This document shows positions 1 to 6,222 of a DNA stretch of 8,377 bases, in pieces (within the stretch, counting starts at the first letter, position 1; every line of letters begins with the position of its first letter). The notes under the pieces are model-generated. The model had not been told where the DNA came from and made no database searches. It saw nothing but the letters and a program-made list of their open reading frames with translations. The position numbers were made by a program, and so were the translations under genes. The DNA is taken from contig DDPL01000021.1 in NCBI GenBank assembly GCA_002342175.1, forward strand, positions 1 to 8,377. The letters are read 5' to 3'. The DNA comes from Legionellales bacterium UBA2469. GTDB lineage: Bacteria; Pseudomonadota; Gammaproteobacteria; Legionellales; Legionellaceae.

Positions 1-37
1 CATTTCTAAAGAGTTTTAACAAACTGATGTTCTTTGC

Positions 38-66
38 TTGATTAACTTAAAAATTGTTTCTATATT
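38..66 (+). promoter_or_regulatory. Putative sigma-70 promoter of the 2H-phosphoesterase-like gene
   Basis: A -35 element TTGATT (38-43; 4 of 6 consensus bases) is followed after 17 bases by a -10 element TATATT (61-66; 5 of 6). The start site would be near 73, giving a leader of only about 20 bases before the ATG at 93. The region is AT-rich, so chance matches are possible. Confidence 0.45.
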
Positions 67-92
67 AAAAATCATCATCTTCTTCTTTCACT

Positions 93-716
93 ATGAAAAA
101 AATCAATCCCAATGGACTTTATTTGCCATTTCCTGGCATTACTGTTGTCGCAAGTATTTTTCAGGAAGATTTGAATTTTTGGAATCAAATTTATCAACTG
201 TTATCTCAATCGGAGTTGATAAAAACCTATTTTTCCCCTTTGCCGGTAGATAGTTACCATGTAACCACATTAAATTTATGTGTTGCCTCTGATTTTCAAG
301 CCCAAGAATGGCCCATATATTTACATACAGCTTTAAAACATGTGTATCAACCGATATGGCAATATCTTCATGCGCATGCTTTTAAACCTGAAATTCATTT
401 TGAACATATTCACACACAAGGCGCCATTCAATTGGTGTTTACATTACCTGAACATCAGCAAACGATAATTGTTGAAACCGCGAAGCAATTTGGTTTAGAG
501 ACACAAATTCCACCGGCATATCATATGACCTTGGCCTATCAATATCGGGATATCCCCAAAGCGGAACTAGCTTGCATCGAAGATTATTTACACGCGGAAG
601 TTTACCGGGTTATGCAGTTGGTCAAACATCAATGTCGTTTGAATGTTCCGACTTTAAGTTATTTCTTTGATATGACGGCATTTCATCCATGGGATGCTCA
701 AAAATACCCTTTCTAG
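93..716 (+). CDS. 2H-phosphoesterase-like protein (DUF1868-type)
   Basis: The 207-aa product has the two histidine motifs of the 2H phosphoesterase superfamily: H56-V-T58 in the context SYHVTTLNL, and H144-M-T146 in AYHMTLAYQY. Each sits on a predicted beta strand about 88 residues apart. In known 2H enzymes the two histidines act on 2',3'-cyclic phosphates or 2'-5' linkages in RNA or nucleotides. The substrate here is unknown. The N-terminal NPNGLYLPFPGITVV and the C-terminal FFDMTAFHPW resemble the DUF1868 branch, judged from memory. There is no signal peptide or membrane segment, so the protein is probably cytoplasmic. The ATG at 93 fits the expected family start, but there is no clear Shine-Dalgarno sequence before it (the leader is rich in TCTTC). 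No terminator is seen before bamD. bamD has its own promoter and is probably independent. I am fairly sure of the superfamily and unsure of the role. Confidence 0.8.
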   Translation: MKKINPNGLYLPFPGITVVASIFQEDLNFWNQIYQLLSQSELIKTYFSPLPVDSYHVTTLNLCVASDFQAQEWPIYLHTALKHVYQPIWQYLHAHAFKPEIHFEHIHTQGAIQLVFTLPEHQQTIIVETAKQFGLETQIPPAYHMTLAYQYRDIPKAELACIEDYLHAEVYRVMQLVKHQCRLNVPTLSYFFDMTAFHPWDAQKYPF

Positions 717-742
717 TTTTGAGGGGATACCAAAAATTAGCA

Positions 743-770
743 TTGTAAAGCGTAGGGTATTTTGTATAAT
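743..770 (+). promoter_or_regulatory. Sigma-70 promoter of bamD
   Basis: A -35 element TTGTAA (743-748; 4 of 6) and a perfect -10 TATAAT (765-770) are separated by 16 bases. Transcription would begin near 777. That excludes the upstream in-frame TTG at 762 as the bamD start and gives a leader of about 27 bases containing an A9 run (786-794) directly before the Shine-Dalgarno sequence. Confidence 0.65.
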
Positions 771-793
771 GACCGCAATCGATGTAAAAAAAA

Positions 794-798
794 AGGGA
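794..798 (+). promoter_or_regulatory. Ribosome binding site that sets the bamD start
   Basis: AGGGA lies 5 bases before the ATG at 804. This supports 804 over the longer in-frame TTG at 762. From 804 the protein begins with a short basic and hydrophobic lipoprotein signal, as expected of BamD, whereas the 762 start would put an unlikely charged extension ahead of it. Confidence 0.65.
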
Positions 799-803
799 AG
801 CAT

Positions 804-1601
804 ATGCGGGGAAAACAAAAGTTATTTTGGCGAGGGATGGTTCTTCTCGCTGTCATGTTACCGATGTTTGGATGTAAGAATTTGTTTGAAAAAGATGATG
901 ACTACAATCCCTACAAGGATGAAACAGCAGAGCAAATTTATGCTGAAGCCAATAAAGCATTAAAAAACAAAGAATATACCAATGCGATTAAACGCTTTGA
1001 GGCAATGGATAGCATGTATCCTTTCCATGAGAAAGCCGAACAGGCCCAGTTAAAGCTTATTTATGCTTATTATAAAAAAGATGATTTTGCGTCTTGCTCG
1101 GCTTCTGCAGAACGTTTTATTCACCTCTATCCGCGTTCTAAACGTGTTGACTATGCTTATTATATGAAAGGCATGGCAAACTACAATCAACCTCGTGGCG
1201 CGTTAGCAGATATGGTTTCTTTGGATTTGGCATGGCGAGATCCAGGCACTCAATCTCAAGCTTATTCTGATTTTGCAACGTTGGTAGAGCGCTTTCCTAA
1301 GTCGAAATATACGCCAAATGCAAAACAGCGCATGATCTATTTACGTAACTTGTTTGCCGCACGTGAAATGCATGTTGCCAATTATTATTATTACCATCAG
1401 ATGTATGTAGCAGCATCTGAGCGAGCAAATTATGTCGTTAGAAATTACTCACAATCGCCAAGTGCGCGTTCAGCATTGGGATTAATGGTGTATTCTTATC
1501 GTCAATTGAGTTTAACACATTCAGCAGATGATGCGCTGAAGGTTTATCATGATACCTATCATCAAGAACCGAAAAAACCTAAAAACATTTTAAAATGGTA
1601 G
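804..1601 (+). CDS. bamD: Outer membrane protein assembly factor BamD
   Basis: The 265-aa product is a BamD/ComL lipoprotein, an essential part of the BAM complex that folds beta-barrel proteins into the outer membrane. It acts at the periplasmic face, bound to BamA. Residues 1-24 are a lipoprotein signal: basic start, hydrophobic stretch GMVLLAVMLPMF, and a loose lipobox M-F-G-C with Cys24 as the acylation site. Residue +2 is Lys, not the Asp that retains lipoproteins in the inner membrane. The rest is helical TPR-like sequence with family wording: AIKRFEAMDSMYPF (61-74), LIYAYYKK (85-92), RFIHLYPRSKRVDYAYYMKG (104-123), RDPGTQSQAYSDF (145-157) and ANYYYYHQMYVAASER (192-207). The length is close to the usual 245. 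The stop codon overlaps the 3' end of the convergent tRNA-Lys. There is no obvious rho-independent terminator in the sense direction. The assignment is secure. Confidence 0.95.
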   Translation: MRGKQKLFWRGMVLLAVMLPMFGCKNLFEKDDDYNPYKDETAEQIYAEANKALKNKEYTNAIKRFEAMDSMYPFHEKAEQAQLKLIYAYYKKDDFASCSASAERFIHLYPRSKRVDYAYYMKGMANYNQPRGALADMVSLDLAWRDPGTQSQAYSDFATLVERFPKSKYTPNAKQRMIYLRNLFAAREMHVANYYYYHQMYVAASERANYVVRNYSQSPSARSALGLMVYSYRQLSLTHSADDALKVYHDTYHQEPKKPKNILKW

Positions 1602-1671
1602 GCCGTATAGGGATCGAACCTATGACACAGAGATTAAGAGTCTCCTGCTCTACCAACTGAGCTAACGGCCC
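1596..1671 (-). tRNA. tRNA-Lys (anticodon CTT)
   Basis: This is a complete 76-base cloverleaf on the minus strand. The D arm is GCTC/GAGC with loop AGTTGGTA. The anticodon stem is GGAGA/TCTCT with loop CTCTTAA, so the anticodon is CTT and reads the lysine codon AAG. The variable loop has 5 bases, and the T stem ATAGG/CCTAT carries loop TTCGATC. CCA is encoded (complement of TGG at 1596-1598). The acceptor stem GGGCCGT/ACGGCCT is fully paired except for a G1-U72 wobble. The last six bases overlap the final Trp codon and TAG stop of bamD on the other strand. It lies 59 bases downstream of rdgC on the same strand with no terminator between them, so it may be transcribed partly by read-through from rdgC. 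Confidence 0.95.
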
Positions 1672-1683
1672 GCCTTTTAACAA

Positions 1684-1710
1684 ATTATCATGTAAGGGGC
1701 GGGTCGTCTA
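1684..1710 (-). promoter_or_regulatory. Possible promoter of tRNA-Lys
   Basis: Read on the minus strand, a -10-like GATAAT (complement of 1684-1689; 5 of 6) lies 12 bases before the mature tRNA 5' end, with a start expected near 1677. The best -35 is TAGACG (complement of 1705-1710; 4 of 6), at a short 15-base spacing. The spacer is GC-rich. The match is modest and the tRNA could also depend on rdgC transcription. Confidence 0.3.
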
Positions 1711-1730
1711 GATGTATACTTCCAAATTAA

Positions 1731-2630
1731 TTATGCCGGCTCTAAGACTTCTGATGAAGTGAAACAAGACATCATATCATCAAGTAATTGCTGATAAGTA
1801 TGTCCAATGAGTAGCAAATTGGTGAGTTCATCTTCTGCTTCAATATCATTTGCATCGATTTGCTCTTGGAGCTCGGGTAATGCAATAACACGTTTAAAGC
1901 TTAACTTTTCATTTAAATTAAACTGAATTAAATCACGCCAGATAAATGAAAGCTCTTGAGGAATATATCCTTGATTCAACCAAGTGTCAGCAGAATCTTC
2001 TTCCCAGTCATAACCTTGGCATTTGATTTGTTTTTGGGTGTTTTCACTATCAATCCACTGAATTCTATCGGCAAGACGAAGATGGTGTGGTATTTGTTCG
2101 GGATGAGCGAGCCAACGTTGCCAAATGGCATTGATATCATCACGTGCAGCGATGGGTTGAATATCCACAGAATGCGGAACGGATTTATGAATAAGTGCGC
2201 AAATCATTTCAATTTGTTGGTTACTGGTGGCTTGAATATACATACGACTTCTTTTGGCATCAAAGAGTACCGCCCATTTTTTTTGAATACAAAATGCTTT
2301 GGGCAGTAAATCAAATTCCACATCTTGTTTGATTTGTTGGCGTTCATGGCGTTTTAAAGGATAACCACGCGATTCTGTCAGAGCCCGAATCTTTTCTTCA
2401 ACGGTATTCCCAATGACTGAAACGGGTAGCATGCGTTCTTCTTTACCAAAAAAACAGATGCTATAGCCATTAATGGATAAGCTATAAGCATTGTCTTGAA
2501 CGGTTTTCCAACCAAAACTCGCACGAACGTGAGGAGGGCAAGCTTTAAGATGGTGTTCTTCTAAATGCGGAGCTAAATCTTTTTCAAAATCAAAAGAGAT
2601 TTGAAAGGCTTGAAATTGTTTAAGCCACAT
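1731..2630 (-). CDS. rdgC: Recombination-associated protein RdgC
   Basis: The 299-aa product matches RdgC, a nucleoid-associated DNA-binding protein of about 303 residues in E. coli. RdgC forms a ring-shaped dimer around double-stranded DNA and counters RecA-mediated recombination. It is also needed for pilin variation in Neisseria. Family blocks visible here include the N-terminal MWLKQFQAFQ, SICFFGKEERMLPVSVI (57-73), the basic and acidic helix to EFDLLPKAF (105-113), and a C-terminal SFKRVIALPELQEQIDANDIE region (244-264) corresponding to the E. coli LKRLKFCDELRDQNEDID stretch. The ATG is supported by an AGGA Shine-Dalgarno sequence (complement of 2636-2639) 5 bases upstream. It is divergent from the 1077-aa gene and co-directional with tRNA-Lys. 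It appears intact, with no signal peptide or membrane segment. The family assignment is secure by wording and length. Confidence 0.92.
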   Translation of the reverse strand: MWLKQFQAFQISFDFEKDLAPHLEEHHLKACPPHVRASFGWKTVQDNAYSLSINGYSICFFGKEERMLPVSVIGNTVEEKIRALTESRGYPLKRHERQQIKQDVEFDLLPKAFCIQKKWAVLFDAKRSRMYIQATSNQQIEMICALIHKSVPHSVDIQPIAARDDINAIWQRWLAHPEQIPHHLRLADRIQWIDSENTQKQIKCQGYDWEEDSADTWLNQGYIPQELSFIWRDLIQFNLNEKLSFKRVIALPELQEQIDANDIEAEDELTNLLLIGHTYQQLLDDMMSCFTSSEVLEPA

Positions 2631-2660
2631 GATGTTCCTAAATAAGAGATGGAACTCAGA

Positions 2661-2666
2661 ATAATA
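2661..2666 (-). promoter_or_regulatory. Possible -10 element of the rdgC promoter
   Basis: On the minus strand TATTAT (complement of 2661-2666; 5 of 6) stands 30 bases before the rdgC ATG. It would give a leader of roughly 20-25 bases. No convincing -35 hexamer is seen at 16-18 bases upstream, where the sequence is TAGGTT-like. This may be a weak or activator-dependent promoter, or a chance match in AT-rich DNA. Confidence 0.3.
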
Positions 2667-2680
2667 CCGATTTTTAGTCT

Positions 2681-2780
2681 AAAAACCTAATATTTTTTAA
2701 AACATAACCAATTGAATAAAAGACCAAAAAGATAATAAATTAATTTTTTTTTACAAAATTTAAGCAAAATAGAAAAACAT
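2681..2780. other. Very AT-rich divergent intergenic stretch
   Basis: By direct count only about 15 of these 100 bases are G or C, clearly lower than the coding regions on either side. It contains several A and T tracts, including T9 at 2744-2752. It lies between the divergent rdgC and 1077-aa genes, upstream of the latter's promoter. Such DNA can act as an UP element for RNA polymerase or as a site for nucleoid proteins. Those roles are inferred only. I see no small open frame with a ribosome site and no hairpin terminator. Confidence 0.5.
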
Positions 2781-2797
2781 GTCTATACTTACATTAG
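2760..2797 (+). promoter_or_regulatory. Promoter of the 1077-aa gene with shared element
   Basis: A -10 TATACT (2784-2789) lies within GTCTATACTTACATTAG (2781-2797). The best -35 is weak: TTAAGC (2760-2765; 3 of 6) at an 18-base spacing. The same 17-base element, with 15 of 17 bases identical, precedes the 698-aa gene at nearly the same distance from its ATG (44 versus 45 bases). The weak -35 and the conserved extra bases suggest that recognition involves more than the plain sigma-70 hexamers. A GAGGG Shine-Dalgarno (2813-2817) stands 7 bases before the ATG. Confidence 0.55.
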
Positions 2798-2824
2798 CTA
2801 AAACTATATTTAGAGGGTATTAAC

Positions 2825-5800
2825 ATGACTTCTCAAGGCAATGAACAAAGCACAGCTTTCAATCAAAGAATCAAGGAAATGCATAATCTTACAGGCGAAA
2901 TTAAAAGTCTGTTTGAGGAAATTAATAGTTATAAGTCAAGAACTTCCTATAATCTTAAAGGATTACAAGATGAAAAAAGACTAAGTGATATTATAGAACG
3001 TATTATTGCATTAGGTGATAAAGAAACTTTGAAAACATTTCAAATATGTTTTGGAAGAACTGGAATGCTTAGCAAGTTTTATAGCGATGAACCTAAAATC
3101 AAAAGCGAATATAAATTCAGTGCTGAATTACAAACAAAATTAGATAATATGCAACAAAGTTTTGATGCTAAATTGGCAGATGATAATCGTAAACAAGCAT
3201 CAAAACTAGGTTTAATTCAATCAAAATTTAGTAAAAATAAAAAAGTTGCTGTTGTAGAAGTATTGAAGCCAGGTTCATCAGTTACACCCGAAATGCAAGA
3301 AAATATTAATCGCCTCCAAGACCCAATTGAAATTTATGTGACCCATCTGAATGAAAGTGTGCAACATTTAGCACAACTTGATATCGTATTGACAAAACTT
3401 GTGGGGCCTCATTCAAGAATGCCATCTAGTTCATTAGAAAAATTCCGGAATGAAGTTCGAGAAATGCACACAAATTTAGTTCATTTATTAACTGATAAAA
3501 AAAGTCCTCTAATGATGGAAGTCGGGGAACCTATACAAAGGCTGCAAGCGTTTCTAGATACAACTAAATTTCAGGCCATGCAGTATGGATTAGCTGATTT
3601 AAAGTTTAGGTTTACCAATGAAGTTAAAAATCAATTAAATGATAATTCAGATAAATATGCTACCGCACTAGGTATAAGCAAGGATGCGAAAAGTTCTGTT
3701 TACGACTATGTTAGAGATGCAACAGCTTTTAATAAACTAGAATCGAACAAAACGTGTGTTGACACATTAGAAAGTGCTAAAGTTAATCAAAGTACGTTAA
3801 ATAAAGTTAAAAATATTTTAAATTACATGGATGGTATGGTCAGCGTATGGGCCTGTATTGAAAGAAATACTCCCCATAGTTGGCGTAGCGGTATTATACT
3901 CCGTCATAATAAGAAAAATGTACAAGGAATGGCGAATGGAATTTTATTGGGTTTAGATTCTGATCTAGGATTAAATAAAAAGTTAATAGAGAGATTTACT
4001 GATGCAAAAGGGGTATTTGATAAAAATGGTTATGATGCATACTTAGGTGGATGTATCGAAGAATGTATGGTAAAAAATTCACCTGATATATTTAAGCGAG
4101 ATACAAAAACAGAAAGTCTTGGAAGGTTTTTTGTGGATAAACAACCAACTAAGTCTTCGCCAATTAGACAAGCCCTTGGACTTTCTCCACAAATAGATGA
4201 AAAGGTTTTTGAGTTTGTTAATCCTGAAAAGCTTAAAGTCAATGATTTAAACGAATTTTATAAACGATCTAAAGATAAATTCCATAAAACTTTTACAGTT
4301 GGACAGATGCCTATTTATTTGATCTTGGCAGCTATACATCCATTGGGTATTCAAAAAAGAAATGAAATAACGCCTGAAGAAGCTAAAAAAATTGAAAATA
4401 AGATTGGTATATATCAATCTATTTTACAAACTTTAAAACTTGGATGGTTTGGTGGACCTGATTTTGGACGTGCAAGAGTGCGGCTTGATAAAACTCAAAA
4501 ATTAGATGTTAAAGAGGAAGCACGAGGAGTCTTTGATAGACTTTTGCGATTTTATCAAATGCATCAACCTGAAATCAATCAACTAGAATCGCCTGTTATT
4601 ACACAATTACAGAAGGAAAACCGTAAAATATTTGGTGATTTCCAAACGATGATTTTAACAAGGGGATTTAAGTCAATGGGGCATAACTTTGCAAGGTACT
4701 TATTAAATCAACTTAATGCGAATCCAAATGCTTTTGATGTGAGCGACCAAAATCGTCGACAAATGCAGTATAAATTTTTGAAAGGAAAAACAATTGATTT
4801 AGTTGATGAAAAGGATCCAAATTTAAACGATCGTTGGTTTCATGGGACGTTTTTGCGATCACCTAAATATGAAAAATTTAAAGATGGCGTTGCAAATCCT
4901 GCAGATGCGTTTGTGCGAAGCAAGATTGATCCAGTTGAAAATGTTCATAAAAAAACAAAGTTAGAAAACATTTATGACGAGCTAAAAATTCAAGATGTTA
5001 TTGAAGATATTCGTTTAATAAAAAGCCTTGAGTCATCAATAATGATAGAAGATGCTGAAGTAGAAAAAGATGTTATTAAAAAAAAATATATGGCTGAATG
5101 TGAATCCCAATATGCTGGTGAGTCTAAAAACCCTGACAATGAACACTTTGCTGGATATATGAAGTTTATGGAAGATAGGTTTAAAGAAGCCTATGCTCAA
5201 ATCGATACTATTCCAAAATATATGTCTAAATATGATTCGGTAACGCAATTGCTTGATGCGCTCGATATGCAAAAAGATAGTCAATCTGAAAAGTATGAGG
5301 AAGAAAAGAAAAAAATAGAATATGAAGGCTTTAGAGGAGGAAAATCAGTAACTAAAACAGCCGATTTAAAAGAGGAAGAAAGAATAAAACAAGCGATTCT
5401 ATCTCAAGTTGTTTATGAGAATAAAACGTCACGAGAGTTAAAAGCATTGTTGAATGAGATTTATAACAGTTTAACAACCAGCAAATCTAATTTTTCAGAT
5501 GTTCAACAGCAGGTTTCTGATATCAGAAAAATCTTAGAAGATAGAGGAGATTGGTCAGAAGCTGATACTAAAGAAATGAATCGTGCATCAACTAGAGTTC
5601 CCCGAGAACATGTAAATTCAATTTCATCAGCATTGTCTTTAGAATCACTCGAGTCACAAGATGAGAATCAAAGCAATTTATATGATGCACAATTAATTGG
5701 CGGAGGAGGTCCGAATTCAGATAATGTTACGAATGATACAGAGTTTTCAAGTAATAGAGAATCTAGTTTGAAATCGACAAATTTTTTTAAAGAGATAAAT

Positions 5801-6058
5801 AAATCTCACTCTGAAGATCAACAAGCATATCCCTCTATTGAGAAATTTATAAATACAGAGATTGAGCCCTTACTATGCAATCGAGATAGAATTTTCGATT
5901 TACCTGAACATGAACAAACGGATGATAAATTTGATCCGATTGAGTCAGCTATTAAGGAAAAGCTAAATGAATGGAATCGTATAAATCCAGACCAAATAAT
6001 ACAAGTTGATGAAAATTTTGAACTTATTTTACCTAATTCAAATACGTTAAAAAAATAA
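2825..6058 (+). CDS. Large unrecognised protein, paralogue of the downstream 698-aa protein
   Basis: I do not recognise this 1077-aa protein. It has no signal peptide, no convincing membrane helix and no known catalytic motif, so it is probably soluble. Residues 1-500 align in order with the 698-aa product: LTGEIKSLF (22-30), LSDIIERII to TLKTFQICFG (53-77), a gapless block from about 171 to 214 ending LEKFRNEVREM, FQAMQYGLADLKFRF (249-263), VYDYV (292-296), ILLGLDSD (373-380), CIEECMV to FKR (410-425) and RQALGL (448-453). It carries extra sequence near 81-160 relative to its paralogue. Residues 815-860 are highly charged and helical. Residues 910-1000 look disordered, with a GGGG run at 959-962. 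Residues 1008-1077 are acidic (about 16 Asp/Glu to 8 Lys/Arg). By hand count half of its 50 arginines use AGA/AGG. The ATG has GAGGG 7 bases upstream. A strong terminator follows. It could be a secreted effector, but nothing proves it. Confidence 0.9.
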   Translation: MTSQGNEQSTAFNQRIKEMHNLTGEIKSLFEEINSYKSRTSYNLKGLQDEKRLSDIIERIIALGDKETLKTFQICFGRTGMLSKFYSDEPKIKSEYKFSAELQTKLDNMQQSFDAKLADDNRKQASKLGLIQSKFSKNKKVAVVEVLKPGSSVTPEMQENINRLQDPIEIYVTHLNESVQHLAQLDIVLTKLVGPHSRMPSSSLEKFRNEVREMHTNLVHLLTDKKSPLMMEVGEPIQRLQAFLDTTKFQAMQYGLADLKFRFTNEVKNQLNDNSDKYATALGISKDAKSSVYDYVRDATAFNKLESNKTCVDTLESAKVNQSTLNKVKNILNYMDGMVSVWACIERNTPHSWRSGIILRHNKKNVQGMANGILLGLDSDLGLNKKLIERFTDAKGVFDKNGYDAYLGGCIEECMVKNSPDIFKRDTKTESLGRFFVDKQPTKSSPIRQALGLSPQIDEKVFEFVNPEKLKVNDLNEFYKRSKDKFHKTFTVGQMPIYLILAAIHPLGIQKRNEITPEEAKKIENKIGIYQSILQTLKLGWFGGPDFGRARVRLDKTQKLDVKEEARGVFDRLLRFYQMHQPEINQLESPVITQLQKENRKIFGDFQTMILTRGFKSMGHNFARYLLNQLNANPNAFDVSDQNRRQMQYKFLKGKTIDLVDEKDPNLNDRWFHGTFLRSPKYEKFKDGVANPADAFVRSKIDPVENVHKKTKLENIYDELKIQDVIEDIRLIKSLESSIMIEDAEVEKDVIKKKYMAECESQYAGESKNPDNEHFAGYMKFMEDRFKEAYAQIDTIPKYMSKYDSVTQLLDALDMQKDSQSEKYEEEKKKIEYEGFRGGKSVTKTADLKEEERIKQAILSQVVYENKTSRELKALLNEIYNSLTTSKSNFSDVQQQVSDIRKILEDRGDWSEADTKEMNRASTRVPREHVNSISSALSLESLESQDENQSNLYDAQLIGGGGPNSDNVTNDTEFSSNRESSLKSTNFFKEINKSHSEDQQAYPSIEKFINTEIEPLLCNRDRIFDLPEHEQTDDKFDPIESAIKEKLNEWNRINPDQIIQVDENFELILPNSNTLKK

Positions 6059-6074
6059 TACACGAACTTTCATG

Positions 6075-6110
6075 AAACCGAACATGCAATTGGGATGTTC
6101 GGTTTTTTTT
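6075..6110 (+). terminator. Rho-independent terminator of the 1077-aa gene
   Basis: An 11-bp perfect stem, AAACCGAACAT (6075-6085) with ATGTTCGGTTT (6095-6105), encloses a 9-base loop. It runs into a T8 tract (6103-6110). It begins 17 bases after the TAA stop. It should separate transcription of this gene from the 698-aa gene. Confidence 0.92.
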
Positions 6111-6156
6111 ATGGTGTTTGATACCGTTGTTTATTTTGATTATTTCTGTGTAAATT

Positions 6157-6194
6157 TTGTTCGTTACGTAAATTCTGGTCTATACTTTAATTAG
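6157..6194 (+). promoter_or_regulatory. Promoter of the 698-aa gene with shared element
   Basis: GTCTATACTTTAATTAG (6178-6194) contains the -10 TATACT (6181-6186) and repeats the element before the 1077-aa gene with 2 mismatches in 17. The best -35 is TTGTTC (6157-6162; 3 of 6) at an 18-base spacing. An 8-base palindrome TTACGTAA (6164-6171) lies in the spacer and could be a small operator, though it is absent from the sister promoter. An AGGA Shine-Dalgarno (6211-6214) stands 8 bases before the ATG. Confidence 0.55.
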
Positions 6195-6222
6195 TTGATA
6201 AGTTTTTTACAGGATTTTTCAA

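Noticed and set aside
762..803. In-frame TTG at 762 as a longer start of bamD
   Set aside because: It overlaps the -10 element TATAAT, lies upstream of the expected transcription start and would bury the lipoprotein signal. ATG 804 has a good ribosome site.
1579..1596. Palindrome CATTTTAAAATG followed by T residues on the minus strand as a tRNA terminator
   Set aside because: The stem is entirely AT apart from one pair and has no loop, so it would be too weak to call as a rho-independent terminator.
1701..1711. GGGTCGTCTAG on the plus strand resembling the 5' end of a tRNA-Lys
   Set aside because: Only about ten bases match. No D arm, anticodon arm or T arm follows, so it is neither a tRNA fragment nor a supported attachment site.
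2734..2770. Possible PmrA-type tandem TTAAT boxes upstream of the 1077-aa gene
   Set aside because: TTAAT-like words occur in this very AT-rich stretch, but the two half-sites with proper spacing are not present.
4304..4351. Hydrophobic segment PIYLILAAIHPLGI (residues 496-509) as a membrane helix
   Set aside because: It is too short, contains His and Pro, and sits in the middle of a soluble, charged protein. It is more likely a buried helix.
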